Assembly: GCA_902782985.1 (NCBI GenBank)
Contig: CACZPC010000108.1
Span: 1 to 7,400, forward strand
DNA: 7,400 bases
From: Oscillospiraceae bacterium
GTDB lineage: Bacteria; Bacillota; Clostridia; Saccharofermentanales; Saccharofermentanaceae
Direction: 5' to 3'
Shown piece by piece: positions 1 through 5,423 of the stretch (within the stretch, counting starts at the first letter, position 1; every line of letters begins with the position of its first letter). A program made the translations under genes and the position numbers. Under the pieces are notes generated by a model, which did not search any database, was not told where the DNA came from, and worked only from the letters and a program-made list of their open reading frames with translations.

Positions 1-34
1 AAAAGATCCGCTCTCTAACGAGAACGGATCTTTT
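1..34 (-). terminator. Intrinsic terminator of the ChW-repeat wall hydrolase gene, possibly bidirectional
   Basis: A 10-base perfect inverted repeat (AAAAGATCCG at 1-10, CGGATCTTTT at 25-34) is continued, after one C-A mismatch, by a TCTC/GAGA stem (12-15 with 20-23) closing on a TAAC loop. On the minus strand it lies 21 bases past the stop codon of the wall hydrolase gene and ends in at least four T; the rest of the T run would be outside the window. On the plus strand it is followed by TTTTATTATC, so it could also stop a convergent gene entering from the left. Confidence 0.85.
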
Positions 35-55
35 ATTATCATTTCTTCACATATA

Positions 56-2095
56 TTATGCCGGATCAGGACATGCTGTCTGAGGCATATTGGAATATAC
101 GGGAATGTAGAATGTGAGATTTGTATTCTGGATACCGCCTGCGGCATATGCATCAGCCATTCTCTGACCTTCGCTGCGTGCAGAACCTGTAGCTGCCATG
201 TACTGATGCCAGAATCTGTTGCTGCCGGCAGATGTACTAGTGCAAAATCTCATGGAATAAAGAGTATTCTGACCTACTCCAATATAATTATCAAAAATCC
301 AAAGTGATCCGCCGTTTATAGAAGAATCCATTGTAGTCCAAGGAAGACCGTATCTCTGATCCCTGCTGTCACCAAATCCGTTCTGGGCAAAACCTACAGC
401 CGTTCTTGCAGGATTATTACCTGAGTATGCACAGATGTTAAATACATTGTAATATGGTCCTCTGGATGACGTACTTCCGTTAGCACCACATTCCTGTATA
501 GCATGAGTAGCAATAAACAGAGGATTAACATTATTTCTCTGGCCTGAAGAATAAATGGAAGATGCTCTACCGGACAAGTATGTGCCACTTATCATGCTGT
601 TAATAGACTGGGAGTTTACTCCACCGGCACCATTCATCCTAAGATCAAGGAACTGGAAAACATTACGCTCTCCAAGCTGAGATCTGGGATCCATAAAGAA
701 TTCAAGACATTCGCGAGAAGCGTTATACCAGGTACCTGATTCAACAGCTGTTGGCCTGTTGGGATCTCTATAAGCAGAATTGGTAACGAGAGATCTTCCA
801 TTTGCCATTTCTGCATCAATAGCACCATCCCATCCACCACAATCAACAGGTACAAAAGTCCATGCAGAATGCTGAGCATGAAGCGCTCTTAAATACGGCT
901 TATAAGACTCCGGGAAACCTGCAATGCTGTTCTCAAAAGCAGAATCAGAAGTGCTGTTAACGTAGGGCTGAACATTAGCAGGATAAGAAGAAACATCACC
1001 CACGGAAGATACAGGGGCAGAAGCTGAAGCAGCCTCAGTTTGGCGGAAAGAATCTGCCGTACTGCCGGGAGCTGTGGAACCTGCGGGAACGATCCGGATC
1101 TCGATTGCCTCAAGTCTGTAAGAATAACCGGCACTACCTGATGCTCTGCCGTTATATGCCCAGTCAAGCCAACCGATATTCTGAACATGTGTCCTGTAAT
1201 AAATATCATACTGTGAAGCGTTGGGACCCGTAAGTTCGATCTGAATAGCTTCAAGTCTTAGTGATTCACCTGTTGTACCTGATACTTGACCATTTTCTTT
1301 CCATGTTGCTTCCCAACCGAGATTCTGGATATGAGTCCTGTATCTTACACCGACACCGTCAACATTATTGATCTCGATCTTGATACCTTCGAGTCTGAGT
1401 GACTGACCTGTAGTACCTGACAGCTGACCGTCTGCGACGAAATTCTGCCAGCCGATATTCTGGATATGTGTACTATAGGAAAGTCCGTCAAGGGTTGAAG
1501 GTGTGGGTGTAGGAGCTGCAGTGCTCGAGCTGCCCGTAGGAGCTGTACCCGTACCAAGTGAAGCAGGAGCCGGAGAACCCGCAGGAAGGATCACGATAGC
1601 AAGAGCTTCCTGTCTTAAGGAGAACCCTTCAGTACCTGATCTCTCACCGTTCTTTACCCAGTCCATCCAACCGATATTCTGGACATGTGTACAATAATAA
1701 ACATCATAATTGGCAGCCTCAGAACCCGTAAGTCTGATCTCCAATGCCTCAAGTCTCTTGGACTCACCGGTAGTACCTGACTGCTCGCCGTTAGCGTGCC
1801 ATGTCTGCTCCCATCCGTAATCCTGGATATGAGATCTGTACTCAATACCGAGATCAAGGTCTGTAGTAAGGGAGACCGTAAGAGCCTCCAGTCTTAAGGA
1901 TCGACCTGTAGTACCGGCGATAGCTCCGTCAGAGACTGCTGACTGCCATCCGTCGTTCTGAACGTGAGTCGCATAACTTACCGATACACCTGCTGCGCTC
2001 TCTGCATTTACCTGTCTGCCGGGCAAGGTAAACATAGACAACGAGAAGGATGCGATAAGAGCGGCACACACTACCGAAATCTTTCTTTTCAACAT
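56..2095 (-). CDS. Secreted cell-wall hydrolase: six ChW repeats plus GH73-like endo-beta-N-acetylglucosaminidase domain
   Basis: A 679-residue exported protein likely to cleave the glycan strands of peptidoglycan. Residues 1-31 form a signal peptide (MLKRK, a hydrophobic core, then a VNA-ES cleavage site). Six ChW repeats follow at about 36-173 and 203-339, each with a [TS]H[VI]Q-x3-GW core (Trp 50, 95, 143, 216, 261, 309); such repeats are thought to bind the wall or surface partners. Low-complexity Pro/Ser/Thr/Ala linkers lie at about 174-202 and 340-366. The C-terminal part has the FPESYKPYL region typical of clostridial glucosaminidases, then a GH73-like domain from about 500 with candidate catalytic Glu535 in HAIQECGANGS. 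I chose ATG 2093-2095 because GGAG (2101-2104) precedes it by 5 bases and the signal peptide starts there. An upstream in-frame GTG at 2108-2110 has no usable ribosome site. No LPXTG or SLH anchor is seen. Domain calls are by motif recognition; substrate is inferred. Confidence 0.9.
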   Translation of the reverse strand: MLKRKISVVCAALIASFSLSMFTLPGRQVNAESAAGVSVSYATHVQNDGWQSAVSDGAIAGTTGRSLRLEALTVSLTTDLDLGIEYRSHIQDYGWEQTWHANGEQSGTTGESKRLEALEIRLTGSEAANYDVYYCTHVQNIGWMDWVKNGERSGTEGFSLRQEALAIVILPAGSPAPASLGTGTAPTGSSSTAAPTPTPSTLDGLSYSTHIQNIGWQNFVADGQLSGTTGQSLRLEGIKIEINNVDGVGVRYRTHIQNLGWEATWKENGQVSGTTGESLRLEAIQIELTGPNASQYDIYYRTHVQNIGWLDWAYNGRASGSAGYSYRLEAIEIRIVPAGSTAPGSTADSFRQTEAASASAPVSSVGDVSSYPANVQPYVNSTSDSAFENSIAGFPESYKPYLRALHAQHSAWTFVPVDCGGWDGAIDAEMANGRSLVTNSAYRDPNRPTAVESGTWYNASRECLEFFMDPRSQLGERNVFQFLDLRMNGAGGVNSQSINSMISGTYLSGRASSIYSSGQRNNVNPLFIATHAIQECGANGSTSSRGPYYNVFNICAYSGNNPARTAVGFAQNGFGDSRDQRYGLPWTTMDSSINGGSLWIFDNYIGVGQNTLYSMRFCTSTSAGSNRFWHQYMAATGSARSEGQRMADAYAAGGIQNTNLTFYIPVYSNMPQTACPDPA
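1079..1489 (-). repeat. ChW repeat triplet 2 (duplicate of block 1)
   Basis: Three further ChW repeats (approximately 1367-1489, 1226-1366 and 1079-1225). Each unit aligns with the same-numbered unit of the first block at a constant offset of 166 residues (498 bases). The similarity is visible in DNA, for example the shared string CCGATATTCTG at 1173 and 1671. The blocks are separated by a Pro/Ser/Thr-rich linker encoded at about 1490-1576. Confidence 0.85.
1577..1990 (-). repeat. ChW repeat triplet 1 (N-terminal block)
   Basis: Encodes three tandem ChW repeats of about 42 to 49 residues (approximately 1865-1990, 1724-1864 and 1577-1723). Each carries a [TS]H[VI]Q-x3-GW core followed by a G-x-x-x-G turn and R[LQ]EA[LI]. 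The three units differ from one another more than each differs from its counterpart in the second block. The third unit ends in ILPAGS, as the second block does (IVPAGS). Confidence 0.85.
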
Positions 2096-2136
2096 AAATA
2101 CTCCATTCACCTTTCGTTTATAATTTCCCTGATAAC

Positions 2137-2168
2137 ATTATAAACATACTTTTTTATAACCCTGTTAA
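2137..2168 (-). promoter_or_regulatory. Possible promoter of the wall hydrolase gene
   Basis: In the 86-base gap between metF and the hydrolase start, the minus strand reads TTAACA (2163-2168, five of six matches to the -35 consensus) and a perfect TATAAT (2137-2142). The spacer is 20 bases, longer than the preferred 16 to 18, so this is tentative. No hairpin followed by a T run separates metF from this gene, so read-through from metF is also possible. Confidence 0.35.
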
Positions 2169-2181
2169 TACGCCTTTACAG

Positions 2182-3042
2182 TCAGATGATATTCTTTATC
2201 CCGTCACATATTCTTCCGGCAACTACGGGATTATTCATCGTATAAAGGTGTATTCCATCACAACCTGAAGTCAGAAGATCGATTATCTGACTTATCGCAT
2301 AGTACATGCCCGCATCAAAGAGTGCTTCCTTATTATCTTCATATCTCTTGATGATCTTCTCGAAAGAAGGAGGAAGAGAAGCACCGCAGGTAGTGACCAT
2401 ACGCTTGATCGAAGTCGCGGAAAGACACGGCATGATACCGGGTGTTATCGGAACATCGATACCTGCAATACGCGCCCCCTCCACAAAATCGTAGAAATAC
2501 TGATTATCAAAAAACAACTGCGAAAGCAGGACTTCCGCTCCCGCATCGACCTTCTTCTTAAGATCTCTAAGATCACTGACCCTGTCCTTGGACTCGGGAT
2601 GAGCCTCCGGATAACAGGCACCTGCAATACAGAAATCAGTCCTTGGTCTTATATACTCTATCAATTCACTTGCATGTTCAAACACACCCTTTGGGGCAAT
2701 ATTGGGGTTTCTGTCTCCCCTTAAAGCAAGAATATTCTCGATGCCGTTAGCTTCAAGCTCCCTGCAAAAGCCGTCTATCTCTGCCTTATCATATGTAAGA
2801 CAGGTAAGATGGACAACGGGCTCAACATGATATTGCTCCTTTATCTTACGTGCTATGGCTATAGTCTTATTATTATTCGAAGAGCCTCCGGCTCCGAATG
2901 TGACAGATATATAATCGGGATTAAGGTCACATAATATCTCAAGTGTGGCATCGATATTATTGAGCTCTTCTTCGTGCTTGGGCGGGAATATCTCGAAGGA
3001 TAATACTCTTCCCTCTTTCTTATAGATCTCGCTGAGTTTCAT
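2182..3042 (-). CDS. metF: Methylenetetrahydrofolate reductase (MetF)
   Basis: A 286-residue cytosolic flavoprotein of the usual bacterial MetF length. It reduces 5,10-methylene-tetrahydrofolate to 5-methyl-tetrahydrofolate, the methyl donor for methionine synthesis; in acetogenic clostridia the same step feeds the methyl branch of CO2 fixation. Family motifs appear in order: SFEIFPPK with the catalytic-type Glu17, SVTFGAGGS (46-54), VVHLTC, LALRGDRN with Asp110 (flavin/folate contact), CYPEAHPES, SQLFFDN with Gln175 (substrate contact), and GIHLYTMNN near the end. I start it at ATG 3040-3042 because GAGG (3050-3053) lies 7 bases upstream and MetF proteins normally begin a few residues before the SFE motif. 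The longer in-frame ATG at 3055-3057 lacks a ribosome site. It stands alone, without metH, metV or other folate genes in view, and is transcribed divergently from the DNA glycosylase gene. Confidence 0.95.
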   Translation of the reverse strand: MKLSEIYKKEGRVLSFEIFPPKHEEELNNIDATLEILCDLNPDYISVTFGAGGSSNNNKTIAIARKIKEQYHVEPVVHLTCLTYDKAEIDGFCRELEANGIENILALRGDRNPNIAPKGVFEHASELIEYIRPRTDFCIAGACYPEAHPESKDRVSDLRDLKKKVDAGAEVLLSQLFFDNQYFYDFVEGARIAGIDVPITPGIMPCLSATSIKRMVTTCGASLPPSFEKIIKRYEDNKEALFDAGMYYAISQIIDLLTSGCDGIHLYTMNNPVVAGRICDGIKNII

Positions 3043-3049
3043 AGATGGA

Positions 3050-3053
3050 CCTC
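3050..3053 (-). promoter_or_regulatory. Ribosome binding site that decides the metF start
   Basis: On the minus strand GAGG precedes ATG 3040-3042 by 7 bases. The alternative ATG at 3055-3057 is preceded by ATCCTTAAAT, with no purine-rich match to 16S rRNA, so the five extra N-terminal residues (MRGPS) are probably not translated. Confidence 0.65.
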
Positions 3054-3084
3054 GCATATTTAAGGATCAGTGTTTATACTGAGA

Positions 3085-3094
3085 TATAATTATA
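3085..3094. promoter_or_regulatory. Palindromic double -10 element between metF and the glycosylase gene
   Basis: TATAATTATA is a perfect 10-base palindrome. It offers TATAAT to the plus strand (3085-3090, 30 bases before the glycosylase ATG) and TATAAT to the minus strand (3089-3094, 47 bases before the metF ATG). No good -35 is present on the plus strand. On the minus strand TTGCCT (3110-3115) is a weak candidate with a 15-base spacer. Promoter function is inferred from position and consensus only. Confidence 0.45.
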
Positions 3095-3119
3095 CACTAA
3101 TATCACCAGAGGCAAACAA

Positions 3120-3971
3120 ATGTCATTTATTACCGAAATAGAATTCTTTGATCCTCATAAGGTAGCAGACAGCGGTCAGGCATTCAGGATCCATTCGATA
3201 GACAGCACACATACCGAGCTCATAGCTCACGGCAGATATCTCCAGATAGCGGATCTCGGAGAGAGCAGATATGCATTCTCATGCACACCTGATGAATTTC
3301 AAAACATATGGAGGCACTACTTTGACCTTGATACGGATTATATAAAAGCCTTAAAAGAGATCGATCCGTCGGATAAATATCTGAAGGATGCCGTTAACTA
3401 CGGATATGGCATAAGGATCCTTAATCAGGATATATTCGAATCAGTCATAAGCTACATAATCTCTCAGAGAAGATCCATACCTTCGATCACTACATGCGTC
3501 GACAGATTGAGTGAGCTTTACGGGCGAAAGATAGATCTTCCGAAGCTCGGTGAGCCTTTCGTAAATCCACTTAAGAAAGAATACTATTCATTTCCTTCAC
3601 CCGATGAACTCAAGAAGGCAACCACCGAGGAGATCAACTCTATCGGCGCAGGATACAGGACTCCCTATATCATTTCAGCTGTAAATGATTTTGTATCAGG
3701 AAAGCTCGATCCCGAAGCATTATCCGCGCTATCAGATGACGAACTCTATACGGTTCTCACTTCGATGTTCGGAGTTGGTGTAAAGGTCGCTAATTGCATC
3801 ATGCTCTTTGCATTTCACAGATGCGGAAGATTCCCCGTAGATGTCTGGATGCAGAGAATACAGGACAAGTATTACGGCGGCTCATTCGATTGCACTAAGT
3901 ATCCCGAAACTGCAGGCATAATGCAGCAGTTCATGTTCTTCTACGAAAGGACCGAAGATTCACACAAATGA
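3120..3971 (+). CDS. OGG1-type 8-oxoguanine DNA glycosylase / AP lyase (HhH-GPD family)
   Basis: A 283-residue base-excision repair enzyme expected to remove 8-oxoguanine from DNA and nick the abasic site. The N-terminal OGG-type domain (about 1-100) contains the SGQAFR signature. The HhH-GPD domain (about 100-275) contains GYGIRILNQD, the helix FESVISYIISQ, AGYR (177-180), and the helix-hairpin-helix GVGVKVANC with catalytic Lys222 followed by FPVDVWM with catalytic Asp241. The Lys/Asp pair marks a bifunctional OGG1-like enzyme rather than AlkA, which lacks the Lys, or MutY/Nth, which have an Fe-S cluster; no Cys cluster is seen. The start is supported by AGAGG (3108-3112) 7 bases upstream. 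The residues matching the human OGG1 NNN loop and Arg154 differ here (Arg117, Arg118, Ser119, Ser122). Its 3' end overlaps the convergent HAD gene by 12 bases. Confidence 0.9.
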   Translation: MSFITEIEFFDPHKVADSGQAFRIHSIDSTHTELIAHGRYLQIADLGESRYAFSCTPDEFQNIWRHYFDLDTDYIKALKEIDPSDKYLKDAVNYGYGIRILNQDIFESVISYIISQRRSIPSITTCVDRLSELYGRKIDLPKLGEPFVNPLKKEYYSFPSPDELKKATTEEINSIGAGYRTPYIISAVNDFVSGKLDPEALSALSDDELYTVLTSMFGVGVKVANCIMLFAFHRCGRFPVDVWMQRIQDKYYGGSFDCTKYPETAGIMQQFMFFYERTEDSHK

Positions 3972-4784
3972 CGAAGCAAGGAACTTCGCGACCGAATCCT
4001 CATCATTAGAGCCTATCACATCAGTTGCCATAGTCTTTAGTTCATCTATAGCATTTGCTACGGCATATGATTCATCTGCAATCTTAAACATAGACTTGTC
4101 GTTAACGGAATCACCGAATACTACAAGTCTGTCAAAGCCGAGCTGTTCCTTTAGCATAAGAAGACTCTTTGCCTTAGTACTGTTTTGAGGAGCTACTTCC
4201 AGCCAGTACTCATCCCTGTAAGAGTCCTTGGAAAACACCGTCTCCCAGTCATCGAACTTACGAACCTGCTCATAATACGGCTCAAGGATCTCTTTGGAAG
4301 CTATAAGAGTCAGATAGCCGGGCTCCCCTGTATAGAGTTCATCAGTATCAGAGACAAGTCTTAAGTTAGTATCTCCTCTCCCCACATAGTAATCGATATA
4401 ACCCTGAAATTCTGAGGAATGCTTACCTTCAAGGCATTGCTTATACATGTGATCGCCGACAAAGCAGGATACACATCCGTATTTACCTATGACAGGGGTC
4501 AAAGACCTAAGCCTTTCTACCTGTTCCGACGTAAATACTTTTCGCTCTATATATTTTCCTGTGGCATTATCGGCAAGGACAGCTCCGTTACGAGTAACAA
4601 CGGGAAGCGTGAGATTGAGATCTCCCGCTATCTCTCTGGCACTGTTTATGGATCTTGCAGTAGCATAAGTAAACGAAAGTCCTCGTGATATAAGGTCATT
4701 TATCGTATCCGTCGTAAATTTCGACAGTTCGATACTGCTTCTCATGAGTGTCCCGTCAAGATCTGATACGTATAATGTCTTCAT
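3960..4784 (-). CDS. Cof-type HAD-superfamily hydrolase (likely sugar- or nucleotide-phosphate phosphatase)
   Basis: A 274-residue cytosolic phosphatase of the usual Cof/type IIB HAD length. Motif I is SDLDGTL with nucleophile Asp8 and acid/base Asp10; motif II is in TYATARS (39-45); motif III Lys is probably Lys204 in NSTKAKSLL; motif IV is GDSVND (224-229), which binds Mg2+. The cap domain lies between about 80 and 190. The substrate cannot be told from sequence: related enzymes act on sugar phosphates, flavin or pyridoxal phosphates. The gene starts 39 bases after the iorB stop, beyond an intrinsic terminator. I see no good promoter and only a weak GGGA ribosome site 10 bases before the ATG, so expression is probably low, from terminator read-through or from a promoter inside iorB. 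Its last 12 bases overlap the end of the opposing glycosylase gene. Confidence 0.88.
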   Translation of the reverse strand: MKTLYVSDLDGTLMRSSIELSKFTTDTINDLISRGLSFTYATARSINSAREIAGDLNLTLPVVTRNGAVLADNATGKYIERKVFTSEQVERLRSLTPVIGKYGCVSCFVGDHMYKQCLEGKHSSEFQGYIDYYVGRGDTNLRLVSDTDELYTGEPGYLTLIASKEILEPYYEQVRKFDDWETVFSKDSYRDEYWLEVAPQNSTKAKSLLMLKEQLGFDRLVVFGDSVNDKSMFKIADESYAVANAIDELKTMATDVIGSNDEDSVAKFLASSFV

Positions 4785-4808
4785 TGATCAAAGTCCCATT
4801 TCTGCCCG

Positions 4809-4834
4809 AAAAAAACAGGAGCATTACGCTCCTG
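4809..4834 (-). terminator. Intrinsic terminator of the iorAB operon, with the iorB stop codon in its loop
   Basis: On the minus strand the 7-base stem CAGGAGC...GCTCCTG (4828-4834 with 4816-4822) closes on the 5-base loop GTAAT (4823-4827) and is followed by seven T (4809-4815). The TAA stop codon of iorB (4824-4826) lies inside the loop, and the upstream arm is coding sequence for the last residues of IorB. The stem is GC-rich and the T run uninterrupted, so this should be an efficient terminator. Confidence 0.92.
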
Positions 4835-5423
4835 CCTTTCTTCCTTTTTCAAATGCCGTGATATTACCCGGGATCGTCTTCGGTTTGGCCGCGAATGCTT
4901 CTTCTATCGCTTCCTTCCAAAGGCTTTCATCAACGCCGAGATAATTGGAAAGTGCACCCATCATGACGATATTGACCGCCTTGGATGTGCCTACTTCCAT
5001 TGCAAGGTCTAGTGCGGGGATCTCTACGATCTTTGTTCCCTCTGATGCACCTTTCTTCAGAGCTTCTCCGATATTATCGGGGTACTGCATCTGACCCATA
5101 AGTACTGGAAGAGATTTGATCTGCTGATCATTGATGATCATGACTCCGCCTTTCTTAAGAAGAGCGGCCCATCTTACGGCCTCAACCTCCTCGAAAGCAA
5201 GTACATAATCAGCAGTACCGTCCTCGATTATAGGAGAGTGAACCTCCTCACCTATCTTTACATATGTAATTACGGATCCGCCTCTCTGGCTCATTCCGTG
5301 AACCTCGGAAACTTTAACATCAAGTCCGAGCTTTAAAGCAAGTATACCAAGCAGCTTACCGGCAATAAGTGTTCCCTGTCCGCCGACACCTGCGAGGACG
5401 ATCGAAGCTTCAAGATTACCCAT
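4824..5423 (-). CDS. iorB: Indolepyruvate:ferredoxin oxidoreductase, beta (gamma-domain) subunit
   Basis: A 199-residue subunit matching the family length of about 190 to 200. It corresponds to the catalytic gamma domain of 2-oxoacid:ferredoxin oxidoreductases: an N-terminal glycine-rich GVGGQGTLIAGKLL, then SEVHGMSQRGGSV (roughly 40-52), the ADYVLAFE segment, and a C-terminal VNIVMMGALS helix. Together with IorA it oxidatively decarboxylates aryl-pyruvates (indolepyruvate, phenylpyruvate, p-hydroxyphenylpyruvate from aromatic amino acids) to the aryl-acetyl-CoA, passing electrons to ferredoxin. Its ATG shares one base with the iorA stop (TAATG), and a strong AAGGAGG lies 9 bases upstream within iorA, so the two subunits are probably made in equal amounts by coupled translation. 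Its last codons form part of the operon terminator. Substrate preference within the aryl-pyruvates is not readable. Confidence 0.94.
   Translation of the reverse strand: MGNLEASIVLAGVGGQGTLIAGKLLGILALKLGLDVKVSEVHGMSQRGGSVITYVKIGEEVHSPIIEDGTADYVLAFEEVEAVRWAALLKKGGVMIINDQQIKSLPVLMGQMQYPDNIGEALKKGASEGTKIVEIPALDLAMEVGTSKAVNIVMMGALSNYLGVDESLWKEAIEEAFAAKPKTIPGNITAFEKGRKAGA

Noticed and set aside
889..1254. Minus-strand open frames (889-1254, 1345-1557, 1654-1857) inside the wall hydrolase gene.
   Set aside because: They are alternative-frame readings of the ChW repeats. Their look-alike products reflect the repeated DNA beneath, not separate genes.
1079..1990. Regularly spaced similar strings that could suggest a CRISPR array.
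   Set aside because: The similar strings are diverged protein-coding repeats in one continuous frame with ChW signatures. Their spacing and sequence vary, and no cas genes are present.
2096..2110. GTG start at 2108-2110 for the wall hydrolase.
   Set aside because: The purine-rich AAAG lies directly against the GTG with no spacing. The ATG at 2093-2095 has GGAG upstream and begins a standard signal peptide.
3043..3057. Five-residue N-terminal extension of MetF from the upstream ATG.
   Set aside because: There is no ribosome site before that ATG, whereas the internal ATG at 3040-3042 has GAGG at 7-base spacing and fits the usual MetF N-terminus.
3972..3988. Hairpin CGAAG/CTTCG just past the glycosylase stop, as a possible terminator.
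   Set aside because: It has only five base pairs with a seven-base loop and no T run after it on either strand, and it lies within HAD coding sequence.
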